Assembly (NCBI GenBank): GCA_017617435.1
Contig: JAFZWF010000021.1
Location: forward strand, 1-52,509
Length of the DNA: 52,509 bases
Direction of reading: 5' to 3'
DNA from: Bacilli bacterium
Lineage (GTDB): Bacteria > Bacillota_I > Bacilli_A > RF39 > UBA660
The notes beneath the pieces were generated by a model. It had not been told where the DNA came from, ran no database searches, and worked only from the letters and a program-made list of their open reading frames with translations. Shown here piece by piece: positions 1 through 7,872 of this stretch (positions are counted from its first letter, which is position 1; each line of letters begins with the position of its first letter). The position numbers were made by a program, and so were the translations under genes.

Positions 1-257
1 CGACCTTGACGGTCAAACTCACACTCAGCAGCTCCTGAGAAAAATGATCTGATGAAAGTACGTGCGTCTTTCTTAGTAAATGGTAATTTTTTTAGTTTAT
101 CAACGATATTATTCCACTCAGAAATTGAGTAAGCATATAAACACTTCTCAAGACCACGTGTAATAATGAAACGTTCACCAAGTTCAAGTCTGAACTTGTT
201 TGGTATAACTAATCTGCCTTTTTCATCAATATTATGATGAAACTCGCCCATGAACAT
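1..257 (-). CDS. mraZ: Transcriptional regulator MraZ, N-terminal part (runs off the left edge)
   Basis: This is the first ~85 residues of MraZ, the DNA-binding regulator that heads the division and cell-wall (dcw) cluster. The visible protein begins MFMGEF and contains the family pattern of the first SpoVT/AbrB-like domain ([12 protein letters not shown]) followed by TKKDAR and [11 protein letters not shown], as in Bacillus MraZ. The ATG at 257 is preferred to the ATG two codons later because the family starts MFMGE and a GGGGGAT ribosome site lies just upstream. The gene is cut by the window edge; rsmH, ftsL and other dcw genes would be expected beyond it. Its promoter carries four MraZ boxes, so it is probably autoregulated. 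Confidence 0.95.
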   Translation of the reverse strand, partial: MFMGEFHHNIDEKGRLVIPNKFRLELGERFIITRGLEKCLYAYSISEWNNIVDKLKKLPFTKKDARTFIRSFFSGAAECEFDRQG

Positions 258-266
258 TGAAATCCC

Positions 267-301
267 CCACTTTCTTCCACTATCTGCCACTGTCTACCAC
301 T
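267..301 (-). promoter_or_regulatory. MraZ operator: four AGTGG boxes with 10-bp spacing
   Basis: On the minus strand AGTGG occurs four times at exactly 10-bp intervals (267-271, 277-281, 287-291, 297-301), between the -10 element and the mraZ start. Known MraZ targets are three or four GTGG-type repeats separated by about 5 bp in the mraZ promoter of E. coli and mycoplasmas. The match in sequence, spacing and position is strong; binding itself is inferred. Confidence 0.88.
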
Positions 302-330
302 ATATTACTAAAATTCATGTTGGTTGTCTA
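302..330 (-). promoter_or_regulatory. SigA-type promoter of mraZ
   Basis: On the minus strand, -35 TAGACA (325-330) and -10 TAATAT (302-307) are separated by 17 bp. The -10 abuts the first MraZ box, so transcription should begin inside the box array. Confidence 0.65.
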
Positions 331-362
331 TAGAAAAATGTTAATTTCTTTACAAAATAAAA

Positions 363-387
363 AAACTTTACACATGTTGTAAAGTTT
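363..387 (-). terminator. Intrinsic terminator after the toxin-like gene
   Basis: Ten-base-pair inverted repeat (363-372 with 378-387) followed on the minus strand by a run of T. It separates the toxin-like gene from the mraZ promoter. Confidence 0.8.
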
Positions 388-392
388 ATATA

Positions 393-874
393 TTAACTAG
401 TTGTTGATAACTTTTCATTCTTTATATTCTTTAGAATTTTATTTATATCAACTAAAAAAAGATTTTTACCCTTCTTCCTCATTGCAAACATTAGCACTAA
501 TTTATCTTCAATTTCTTTAGCAGTTTTACTTATAACTTTAGCAGGAATACCATTATTCATTAAATGTTGATGGTCTATAAAATCTATAGTACATGGGAAA
601 GCATTTTGAAGTAAAATTGCTGTTTCCTTTCCAAGAACTTTTCTAATCAAAATTGTATCGCATAATCCATACTTATATATTTTATTATTTATAATTTTTT
701 TGTACTTATCAATTTTACTACTTAGAGGAACAAACCATAAAATACTCCCATCTACAATTGCTAAATAAAGAGGTCTTTTACCTTTTCCTTTATGATTTCG
801 CATTAAACTTTTGTCATCATACAATTAAAAAAATCATCTTTTATATGGTACAAGAATCCATTAGAAACGTTCAT
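393..874 (-). pseudogene. ToxN/AbiQ-like toxin family protein, apparently frameshifted near its N-terminus
   Basis: The long frame (824 down to 393, 143 residues, TTG as first possible start) has no ribosome site. It carries the core of a small toxin-like family: RPLYLAIVDG, VPLSSKIDKYKKI, a Gly-Lys-Glu stretch before LLQNAFP, and a basic C-terminus ending in LVDINKIL. This resembles MazF-fold endoribonucleases of type III toxin-antitoxin systems (ToxN/AbiQ/CptN) only at motif level. A good ribosome site (TGAGGT) precedes an ATG at 874 in another frame, coding for MNVSNGFLYHIKDDFFN. That looks like the missing N-terminus and ends at a stop at 803-805. One base inserted between about 813 and 826 would join the two parts. 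Changing the nearby seven-T run by one base would not, because it creates stops, so a simple homopolymer miscall is unlikely. The gene is probably decayed; a working short form is possible. Confidence 0.5.
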
Positions 875-910
875 AATAACACCTCAAGTTGCTATTATAA
901 AAAACAAAAA

Positions 911-941
911 AGGAAAATTCTGTCGCATTTTAGAATTTTCC
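911..941 (-). terminator. Intrinsic terminator downstream of rpmF
   Basis: On the minus strand an 11-bp stem (AGGAAAATTCT and its complement, loop of about 9 nt) is followed by TTTTTTG and more T. It ends the yceD-rpmF transcript and lies between the structured RNA at 969-1017 and the toxin-like gene. Confidence 0.85.
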
Positions 942-968
942 TCTCTTTGTTGAAAAAAATTTCAACAT

Positions 969-1017
969 ATCCTCGTCCGGAATAATTTATTACTCGCACC
1001 ATCCGGGAGCGAGATAA
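969..1017 (-). ncRNA. Candidate structured RNA in the rpmF 3' region
   Basis: This GC-rich patch stands out in AT-rich surroundings. On the minus strand a CTCGC/GCGAG hairpin (993-997 with 1009-1013) holds CCGGA in its loop, which can pair with TCCGG just downstream (976-981): an H-type pseudoknot. The same bases can form a competing long stem in which the TATCTCG and TCCCGGA segments pair with TCCGGA and CGAGGATA, with three small bulges. Its position, before a terminator and then a toxin-like gene, recalls type III antitoxin RNAs, but clear tandem repeats are absent. Function is unknown. Confidence 0.4.
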
Positions 1018-1033
1018 TTTATTTTATAAAGAA

Positions 1034-1222
1034 TTATTTTTCTTCTTTTTCAACTTTAACTACTTCTACGTTTTTGTAATATCCACATTTTGGACATGCT
1101 CTATGAGGTCTTACAGTTGCACCACATTTAGGGCAAGTTGTTAAAGCTCCTACTTCTTTCTTTAAATGAGTACGACGCATTCTCTTTTTAGTTTTACTAG
1201 TTCTTCTAAAAGGTACTGCCAT
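1034..1222 (-). CDS. rpmF: 50S ribosomal protein L32
   Basis: This 62-residue protein of the large ribosomal subunit starts MAVPFRRTSK and carries two CPKC pairs (around residues 30-33 and 42-45), the zinc-binding form of L32. The ATG at 1222 is chosen over an upstream in-frame one because GGAAGGAGTGAT lies directly before it and because the family begins MAVP. It follows yceD by 4 nt; the yceD-rpmF order is conserved in bacteria and the two are probably one transcript. Confidence 0.97.
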   Translation of the reverse strand: MAVPFRRTSKTKKRMRRTHLKKEVGALTTCPKCGATVRPHRACPKCGYYKNVEVVKVEKEEK

Positions 1223-1226
1223 GATA

Positions 1227-1709
1227 TCACTCCTTCCCTTCATCAAGTAGCTTACTAAGTTCAGCTAATCTTGGATCTATCTTATTTTCTTCTTCATTAT
1301 TAAGCTCCCAACCTTCACCGGAAAGATGAGCATCTTTTTCTTTCGTAATTGAAATCGGAACTTCCAATACAATATTTTGCCATAAAATCGGCATAATATC
1401 AAGTATATTTTTGCTATTTTGATAATATTCCTTAATATCTTCATTAGATTCGCTAATTATTTCATTAATGTTGATAGAATATGGGTAATCTATTGGATCA
1501 AGCGTAATACTATCTTCAAGCACCATAATACCTTCTACATCTAAATCAAGTTCTATTTCATCCGATACATTATAGAATATCTTTCCATCAACTTTTATAG
1601 GTTTTAGTTCTTTTATAGATGTATTTTTATATAGTTCTTCATCAATTGTTAATAACTCATTAATATTAATAGTTCCATTTATATTAAGTTTATTTAAATC
1701 TATCTGCAT
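1227..1709 (-). CDS. yceD: YceD family protein (DUF177), 23S rRNA accumulation factor
   Basis: This 160-residue protein belongs to the YceD/DUF177 family, which is linked to 23S rRNA and large-subunit accumulation and sits next to rpmF in most bacteria. Visible family features are the WQNIVLEVPI segment and the acidic C-terminus with DPRLAELSKLL. A ribosome site (GGTGAAAT) precedes the ATG. The gene heads a short operon with rpmF and is divergent from tmcAL, the same three-gene neighbourhood as ylbM-ylbN-rpmF in Bacillus. The molecular activity of the family is not settled. Confidence 0.9.
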   Translation of the reverse strand: MQIDLNKLNINGTININELLTIDEELYKNTSIKELKPIKVDGKIFYNVSDEIELDLDVEGIMVLEDSITLDPIDYPYSININEIISESNEDIKEYYQNSKNILDIMPILWQNIVLEVPISITKEKDAHLSGEGWELNNEEENKIDPRLAELSKLLDEGKE

Positions 1710-1750
1710 ATCATTTCACCATAAAAAGTATATCATAAAACATTAATTAA

Positions 1751-1778
1751 TTACCACTTTAACTTCTTAAAGTGGTAA
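1751..1778. promoter_or_regulatory. Perfect 12-bp inverted repeat between yceD and tmcAL
   Basis: TTACCACTTTAA (1751-1762) and its exact complement (1767-1778) flank a 4-nt loop in the divergent intergenic region. No T-run follows on either strand, so it does not look like a terminator. The right arm runs into a possible -10 (TAAAAT) for tmcAL. It could be an operator shared by the two units. Confidence 0.45.
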
Positions 1779-1803
1779 AATGAATGTAAGAAGGTAGATA
1801 TAA

Positions 1804-2907
1804 ATGGAAGTTATCGGCGTTATTGCAGAATATAATCCTTTTCATAATGGACATAAGTATCATCTTGATGAAATTAAAAAAAGGTATCCTAAAAGTATAA
1901 TAGTTCTTGCACTTAATGGTTACTTTTCTGAACGTGGTGATATTTCACTTTTAACAAAAGAAGATAAAACTAAGTTAGCTCTTGATTATGGTGTTGATAT
2001 AGTTGTTGAACTTCCAACACTATTTGGTACTCAAAGTGCTGATATTTTTGCTGAGGCATCTATAAAAATATTAAATAATTTTAAAGTAAATAAAATAATT
2101 TTTGGAAGTGAATCAAATAATATATCTATTCTAGATGAAATAGCAAGAACACAACTTTATGATCCTGAATTTAATAATCGAGTAAAAGAATATTTAAGTG
2201 AAGGTGTTAATTATCCAACTGCAATGGCAAAAGCCCTAAACATTGAATTTGATTTTAATCCTAATGATTTACTTGGCGTTTCATATATTAAAGCCGCACT
2301 TAAAAATAATTTTGAAATAGAATTTGAAACAATCAAAAGAACCAATCAATATCACGATATAGTTTTAGATGAAGATATTGTTAGTGCATCAAACATAAGA
2401 GAAAAAATAGAGCAAAATCTTAACATTGAAAAATATGTACCGTATAATCCAGAAGATTATATTGTTGATATTAATCCCAAAAAATTCTTTGATTTACTAA
2501 GATATGAAATCATAACTAATAATCATCTAGAAAACTACTTAACGGTTGATGAAGGAATTGAAAACAAATTAAAAAAAGAAGTCTTAAGAGCATTTAATCG
2601 TGAAGACTTAATTTATTTAATTAAATCAAAAAGATACACTTATAATAAAATATCAAGAATGTTTATTCATATACTTTTAAATGTTGAGAAAAAAAGCTAT
2701 ACTCTTGACTATACTAAGGTTTTAGGTTTTACCCAAAATGGGCAAAAATATTTAAGTAATATTAGAGATGATTTAATTTTACCTATTAATCCCGACATAA
2801 ATAGTGAAATGTTTAAATATGAAATCAAAGCATCATACATATACGATTTATTAACAAATACTAAAACACTAGCTTTTGAAACAAGAAATAAACCTATAAT
2901 GAAGTAA
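1804..2907 (+). CDS. tmcAL: tRNA(Met) cytidine acetate ligase TmcAL (YlbM family)
   Basis: This 367-residue enzyme acetylates the wobble cytidine of elongator tRNA-Met, using acetate and ATP. The N-terminal nucleotidyltransferase motif GVIAEYNPFHNGH is at residues 5-17, and FGSES follows near residue 100, as in YlbM. Length is slightly short against about 400 in Bacillus. A ribosome site (AAGGTAG) lies before the ATG. It is transcribed away from yceD-rpmF, matching the usual ylbM/ylbN linkage, and ends at a two-way terminator shared with the LOG-family gene. Confidence 0.94.
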   Translation: MEVIGVIAEYNPFHNGHKYHLDEIKKRYPKSIIVLALNGYFSERGDISLLTKEDKTKLALDYGVDIVVELPTLFGTQSADIFAEASIKILNNFKVNKIIFGSESNNISILDEIARTQLYDPEFNNRVKEYLSEGVNYPTAMAKALNIEFDFNPNDLLGVSYIKAALKNNFEIEFETIKRTNQYHDIVLDEDIVSASNIREKIEQNLNIEKYVPYNPEDYIVDINPKKFFDLLRYEIITNNHLENYLTVDEGIENKLKKEVLRAFNREDLIYLIKSKRYTYNKISRMFIHILLNVEKKSYTLDYTKVLGFTQNGQKYLSNIRDDLILPINPDINSEMFKYEIKASYIYDLLTNTKTLAFETRNKPIMK

Positions 2908-2941
2908 AAAATCAGTTTAGTTTCGACTAAACTGATTTTTT
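2907..2941. terminator. Bidirectional terminator with UUCG loop between tmcAL and the LOG gene
   Basis: A stem of about 15 bp with a TTCG loop (2922-2925) and A/T tracts on both sides. It serves tmcAL on the plus strand and the LOG gene on the minus strand, whose last codons lie in it. Confidence 0.9.
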
Positions 2942-3474
2942 ATTTCTTCATATACACTTACAAATTCATCATATGTATTAACGATTTTATAACATGAAAA
3001 TAGTTCATTATCAATAAAATTTTTCTCATATAAATCAATTAAAGTATCGTTGATTTTATCAAACCATCCTTCTATGTTATATATAATTAATTTTTTCGAA
3101 CTACTATTGCTTCTTATTTCTTCAATAAATGATAATGGCTCAGAAACACTTCCAATACCACCTGGTAAACAAATTAACAAATCAGAATCATAAAATAATT
3201 GTTTTTTTAATTCAAAAGTGTCATCTAAAATAACATGATCAGCATTAGGTAAATCAGCTAGTTCATAAATGTATTTTTTTGTAGTATAACCATATATTTT
3301 GTTACCATGCTTATTAAATTCTTCATAACATATACCCATTATGCAGTATTCACCAGATCCCCAGTTTAATTCACATCCTTGATTTGCTAAATACTTTATA
3401 ACTTCTCTTGATTTATCTAAATAAATCTTATCAACATCTACACGAGACGCACCACATGTAATTGCTACTCTCAT
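2917..3474 (-). CDS. LOG family protein (TIGR00730-like), putative nucleoside 5'-monophosphate phosphoribohydrolase
   Basis: This 185-residue Rossmann-fold protein carries LPGGIGSVSE near residues 103-112, a variant of the PGGxGTxxE signature of the LOG family; Thr is replaced by Ser. Relatives split the N-glycosidic bond of nucleoside monophosphates or make cytokinins; many bacterial members have no assigned substrate. AAGGAGT lies before the start. The gene follows mutM by 12 nt and closes the polA-metalloprotease-mutM operon. Family assignment is good, substrate unknown. Confidence 0.82.
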   Translation of the reverse strand: MRVAITCGASRVDVDKIYLDKSREVIKYLANQGCELNWGSGEYCIMGICYEEFNKHGNKIYGYTTKKYIYELADLPNADHVILDDTFELKKQLFYDSDLLICLPGGIGSVSEPLSFIEEIRSNSSSKKLIIYNIEGWFDKINDTLIDLYEKNFIDNELFSCYKIVNTYDEFVSVYEEIKNQFSRN

Positions 3475-3486
3475 AATATATACTCC

Positions 3487-4305
3487 TTAATCTTTTTGAC
3501 AATTAGGGCAGTAGTAAGCACTACGCCCATTTATTTGTTCACACTTAATTATATTGCCACAATTATAACACTTTTCATTTTCTCTTTTGTGAACTTTTAA
3601 ATCATACTGGAATCTACCTGTTACACCAAGGGATGATGTATAACTTCTAATTGTAGTTCCACCAGCTTCTTCAGCTCTTTTTAAAATGTCTCTAGAGTTA
3701 TCAATTATTTTTTGACACTCTTCTGAACTTACTTTATTTGCAGGTCTATAAGGATTAATATTTGATGCAAATAAAACCTCATTTGCATAAATATTACCAA
3801 GACCTGTAAATATTGTTTGATCTAAAAGTACAGTTTTAATATATTTTTTTGTATGAGAATATTTTTCATGTAAATATTCTTTTGTTAGTCTTTCATCACA
3901 TGGATCATAACCCATTTTTCTAATTGCAGGATATTCATAAAGTTTATCTTTATCAACAAGTGCAAGAATACCAAATCTTCTTGTGTCATTATATATTAAG
4001 TCTGTATTGTGATCTAAATGAAAATATACCATATCATGAAATCCTGGTTTACTTCCTTTTTCTTTAATAAAATATTTACCTTCCATTCTTAAATGAGAAA
4101 GCATATAAATATCTCCTAGATCAAAAATTAGCCATTTACCTATTTGTAAAATATCTTTAATGGTTTTATCAGATAATTTTTTAAATTCATCTAAATTAGT
4201 TTCAATAACTTTAGGATAATAAACATCAACCGATTCAATTTTATATCCTCTTAATTTATGAAGCAAAGTTTTTCTAACTGTTGCTACTTCTGGCATCTCT
4301 GGCAT
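3487..4305 (-). CDS. mutM: Formamidopyrimidine-DNA glycosylase
   Basis: This 272-residue enzyme removes 8-oxoguanine and formamidopyrimidines and cuts the abasic site. The protein begins MPEMPEV, so the catalytic Pro2 and Glu3 are present. HLRMEGKY follows near residue 72, and a C-terminal zinc finger of the form CYNC...CPNC (about residues 243-269) is intact. A GGAGTAATATAA ribosome site lies inside the end of the preceding gene; the two overlap by 32 nt. The polA-mutM linkage is common in Firmicutes. Confidence 0.96.
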   Translation of the reverse strand: MPEMPEVATVRKTLLHKLRGYKIESVDVYYPKVIETNLDEFKKLSDKTIKDILQIGKWLIFDLGDIYMLSHLRMEGKYFIKEKGSKPGFHDMVYFHLDHNTDLIYNDTRRFGILALVDKDKLYEYPAIRKMGYDPCDERLTKEYLHEKYSHTKKYIKTVLLDQTIFTGLGNIYANEVLFASNINPYRPANKVSSEECQKIIDNSRDILKRAEEAGGTTIRSYTSSLGVTGRFQYDLKVHKRENEKCYNCGNIIKCEQINGRSAYYCPNCQKD

Positions 4306-5203
4306 TTATATTACTCCTTTTTCTTGCATGACTATGCATGCTTTCAATTATCCCTTTATAATTTGCTTCTACATATTCACACATTTCTTTAAATATATGA
4401 TTTTTTTCATCATAATTTGAAGCATTATTTATAAGTTCAAAAGTTTTAAAATATACTTCATCAGAAAAATCTTGAAGTTTATAAAATCCTATTCCTAACT
4501 TTTTATCTATTAAAGTATTATCATGATAGATTTGTGCCTTAATAATAATATCTTGAATATTTTCACTAGGAAACATCATTAATGATTTTGCCATTTCATA
4601 AACAATTAAATATTCATCTTCGACTTCTCTATATATTCCAAGTTTTTCACATAATAATTTTTCTGTATAAACATTTAATCCTTCTTCTAATCCCATACCA
4701 TTTGAAAATGAACTTTCATCAGAACAATAACCTTCTTCTTTTTTAATTATTGATATTGTTCTTAAAAAACCACTTCTATGCGTTAAAACATCATTTCTTA
4801 CTTCAAATTCATGATTATAAGATTTTATTAAGTGACATATTTCATGAACTAGGACGGCTTTTACTTCATCATAATATAAATCACTACCATTTATTAAAAT
4901 GCTTCTATCTATATAATCGACTTTAAAAGTACGACTTTTTTTATCATATTTAACAAATGGTTCACTTACATATACACCACATAAATCAATGTTATCTGAA
5001 AGTGAAAGTGATTCATATAAACTAGGATCTTTTCTAGCATACTCTGATATATCACCACACATGATAATTTCACAATTATCAAGAGCATTATATATTAGAT
5101 TTTCATCTTTAAAAAAATCAACTAATAATGGATATAGTCTTTTTAAAAAAGAAGATAGTTCTTTATTATATTTATATTTTTTGATAATACTTTTAATCTC
5201 CAT
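4274..5203 (-). CDS. Putative zinc metallopeptidase (HExxH) of unknown role
   Basis: I do not recognise the family. The 309-residue protein has VLVHEICHLI near residue 119, a clear HExxH zinc motif. A second acidic cluster (GLEEGLNVYTE) lies about 50 residues later and could supply the third ligand, as in gluzincins. There is no signal peptide or membrane segment, so a cytoplasmic enzyme is likely. It starts 8 nt after polA with an AAGGGGAT ribosome site and overlaps mutM by 32 nt, so it is translated as part of a repair-gene operon. Any link to DNA repair is inference from context. Confidence 0.6.
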   Translation of the reverse strand: MEIKSIIKKYKYNKELSSFLKRLYPLLVDFFKDENLIYNALDNCEIIMCGDISEYARKDPSLYESLSLSDNIDLCGVYVSEPFVKYDKKSRTFKVDYIDRSILINGSDLYYDEVKAVLVHEICHLIKSYNHEFEVRNDVLTHRSGFLRTISIIKKEEGYCSDESSFSNGMGLEEGLNVYTEKLLCEKLGIYREVEDEYLIVYEMAKSLMMFPSENIQDIIIKAQIYHDNTLIDKKLGIGFYKLQDFSDEVYFKTFELINNASNYDEKNHIFKEMCEYVEANYKGIIESMHSHARKRSNINARDARSSNS

Positions 5204-5211
5204 AAATCCCC

Positions 5212-7758
5212 TTACTTAGCTTCGTACCAATTCTTTCCTGTATCTGCACTCACAACAAGTGGTACGCTAATTTTATATATATTTTCCATAGCATCTTTTG
5301 CTACTTTTATTAATTCATCAAGTTCATCATTAAAACAATCAAAGATTAATTCGTCATGTACTTGCATAACAATTTTACTTTTAAAGTTATGATTTTTCAT
5401 TTCATCATAAACTTTAATCATTGCCATTTTCATAATATCTGATGCTGTTCCTTGAATAGGTGTGTTAAGTGCTATTCTTTCACCTGCTTGTCTAATCATA
5501 TAATTAGTATTTTTTAATTCTTCAATTACTCTTTTTCGATTAAATAATGTTTTAACATATCCATTTTCATAAGCATATGAAATGTTATGTTTCATATATT
5601 CATCTACTTTAGGATAAAGTGATAAATATTTATCAATATATTTTTTAGCTTCACTGGGTTTTAGTTCTAGGTTTTCACCAAGACCATAACCACTAATACC
5701 ATACACAATACCAAAGATAACTGCTTTTGCTGTTCTTCTTTGATTTTTAGTAACTTGTTCTTCAGATATATCAAAAATATCTGCGGCAACTTTAGTATGA
5801 ATATCTTGACCATTATTAAAGGCTTTAATTAATTCTTCATCACCTGATAGATGTGCTAAAATTCTAAGTTCTATTTGTGAGTAATCAATACTTAAGAAAG
5901 TATCATTTTGAGGTAGAAATGCTTTTCTTACTTTTCTTCCTTCTTCATTTCTAACAGGTATGTTTTGTAAATTTGGTTCAACGGAAGAAAGTCTTCCAGT
6001 TCTAGTTAAAGTTTGTTTATAAATTGTATGAACTAAACCATCTTCGTGAATATAATCTTTTAAACCATCTAAATAAGTAGATGCTATTTTAGCTAGATTT
6101 CGATAGCTTAGTATTTGCTCGATAATTGGATGATAATCTGAAAGTCTTTGAAGAACTTTAACATCAGTTTTAAATCCAGTTTTATTTGATTTAGGAGCTG
6201 GAAGCCCTAAATCAACAAATAAGACATCACCAAGTTGTTTAGGTGAATTAATGTTAAATTCTTTACCAGCTAGTTCATAGATTTTTTTCGTAATTAAATC
6301 CATTCTAACTTCGATATCTTCTTTCATATCATCAATTATTTTTGTATCAACATATACTCCAGTTTTTTCCATATCTGATAAAACTTTAACAAGAGGAAGT
6401 TCTATTTTTAAAAATAAATCTTCCATTTCTTCATCAATTAGTTTTTGATACATCTTATCATAATAATCTAAAATAAATCTTGCTTTTCTTGATGCATTTT
6501 CAAAGATAACATTTTCATCAACTTTTTTAAGTTCATTTAAAAGTTTAACTTTTTCTTTATTTTCTAGAATCAAATAACCAAAATCTTCTTTGTGCATTGG
6601 ATTAACTAAATAATCAATTAGCATTAAATCTCCATCTACATTAATAGATAAATTTGATAAAAGTTTTTTATAATCATATGTATAAACCTTTTTATTTTTA
6701 AAATCCAATTTTTCAACAACATCTTGTTTAACAAAATAGTTATTATCACCTGATGATATACCATAACCAATAACATTTGATCTATAGTAATTTTCCGTTT
6801 CATAACATGCATAAATAGCTACTTTATCAGATAATATTACATCATCAACACTATTAACTACACTATATTCAAATTCATCTTTTTCTTCTTCGATAGGACT
6901 ATCTATTTTTTTAAGAAGTGAATAAAATTCTAGTTCATTATAAATATCTGTTAGTTTACTTGGATTTATTCCTTTATATTTCATTTCTTCATAGTTTGTA
7001 TTAAGAGGAACATCTCTATAAATTGTTGCTATTTCTTTACTTTGAAATGCCGAATCTTTATCATTTTCTAACTTCTCTTTAAGTTTACCTTTAATCTCAT
7101 CAATATGTTCATATATACCTTCAACAGAACCATAGTCTTGTAAAAGCTTTAATGCAGTTTTGTCACCTACACCAGCTACTCCAGGTATATTATCAGATGG
7201 ATCACCAGATAAACCTTTTAAATCTATAATTCTTATTGGTTCTATACCATACTCTTCTTTAAACGAAGATCTAACATATCTTATATAATCTTTTTGTTTT
7301 AAAAGTTTCATTTCAGTTTCATCAGATACTAATTGAAGTAAATCCTTATCAGATGAAACTATTAATGTATATGCATCAGGATCTTCTTCAGTCATTTTAG
7401 AAATAGTTCCAATTATGTCATCTGCTTCATAAGGCTCAAGTTCAAAGTATTTGATGCCCATGGCATCAAGCACTTCTCTAGCCTTTGGCATTTGCATAAT
7501 TAATTCTTCTGGAGTTTTATTTCTACCTTCTTTATAAAAAGAATATTTTTGCTTTCTAAAGTTTGTACCTATATCAAAAGCAACAGCCATATATTCAGGT
7601 TTTTCTTCTTCAACTATTTTATTAATCATATTAATAAAACCATATAGAGCATTAGTTGGAAAACCTTTAGAGTTTTTCATAATATTACCTGTATAAGCAG
7701 TTGCAAAATAAGATCTAAATAATAAATTATTTCCATCAACCAAAACTATCTTTTTCAT
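5212..7758 (-). CDS. polA: DNA polymerase I
   Basis: This 848-residue polymerase fills gaps and removes RNA primers during replication and repair. The N-terminal 5'-3' exonuclease (about 1-290) starts KIVLVDGNNLLFRS and carries the Asp-rich metal sites and the GVAGVGDKTA helix-hairpin-helix. The middle domain is reduced, as in other Gram-positive PolA, without a clear proofreading site. The polymerase domain has DYSQIELR near residue 623, the O helix RRTAKAVIFGIVYG, and QVHDEL near 798. Length is close to Bacillus PolA. It leads the operon polA-metalloprotease-mutM-LOG. Confidence 0.97.
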   Translation of the reverse strand: MKKIVLVDGNNLLFRSYFATAYTGNIMKNSKGFPTNALYGFINMINKIVEEEKPEYMAVAFDIGTNFRKQKYSFYKEGRNKTPEELIMQMPKAREVLDAMGIKYFELEPYEADDIIGTISKMTEEDPDAYTLIVSSDKDLLQLVSDETEMKLLKQKDYIRYVRSSFKEEYGIEPIRIIDLKGLSGDPSDNIPGVAGVGDKTALKLLQDYGSVEGIYEHIDEIKGKLKEKLENDKDSAFQSKEIATIYRDVPLNTNYEEMKYKGINPSKLTDIYNELEFYSLLKKIDSPIEEEKDEFEYSVVNSVDDVILSDKVAIYACYETENYYRSNVIGYGISSGDNNYFVKQDVVEKLDFKNKKVYTYDYKKLLSNLSINVDGDLMLIDYLVNPMHKEDFGYLILENKEKVKLLNELKKVDENVIFENASRKARFILDYYDKMYQKLIDEEMEDLFLKIELPLVKVLSDMEKTGVYVDTKIIDDMKEDIEVRMDLITKKIYELAGKEFNINSPKQLGDVLFVDLGLPAPKSNKTGFKTDVKVLQRLSDYHPIIEQILSYRNLAKIASTYLDGLKDYIHEDGLVHTIYKQTLTRTGRLSSVEPNLQNIPVRNEEGRKVRKAFLPQNDTFLSIDYSQIELRILAHLSGDEELIKAFNNGQDIHTKVAADIFDISEEQVTKNQRRTAKAVIFGIVYGISGYGLGENLELKPSEAKKYIDKYLSLYPKVDEYMKHNISYAYENGYVKTLFNRKRVIEELKNTNYMIRQAGERIALNTPIQGTASDIMKMAMIKVYDEMKNHNFKSKIVMQVHDELIFDCFNDELDELIKVAKDAMENIYKISVPLVVSADTGKNWYEAK

Positions 7759-7777
7759 ATACTTTCACCCTATAAAT

Positions 7778-7786
7778 ATTATACCA
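7778..7786 (-). promoter_or_regulatory. Extended -10 promoter of the polA operon
   Basis: On the minus strand TGGTATAAT, an extended -10 (TGnTATAAT), lies about 20 nt upstream of the polA start. No convincing -35 is seen. Confidence 0.55.
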
Positions 7787-7821
7787 TCTTTTATATGATA
7801 TTTTTTATAAATATTTAATTA

Positions 7822-7856
7822 AAAAAAGAAATAGTTTAATTAACTATTTCTTTTTT
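7822..7856 (-). terminator. Intrinsic terminator after the 7873-8694 gene
   Basis: A 15-bp stem rich in A/T with a 5-nt loop and T-runs on both strands. It lies just downstream of the unknown gene and upstream of the polA promoter. Confidence 0.8.
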
Positions 7857-7872
7857 AATACAATACAATTGT

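Noticed and set aside
803-833. Programmed -1 frameshift at the T7 run in the toxin-like gene
   Set aside because: Slipping -1 on TTTTTTT leads at once to TAA, so it cannot join the two parts.
969-1017. T-box or known riboswitch in the rpmF 3' region
   Set aside because: No T-box signature (such as a GGTGGNACCGCG-like bulge) and no aptamer core I recognise; it also follows rather than precedes the gene.
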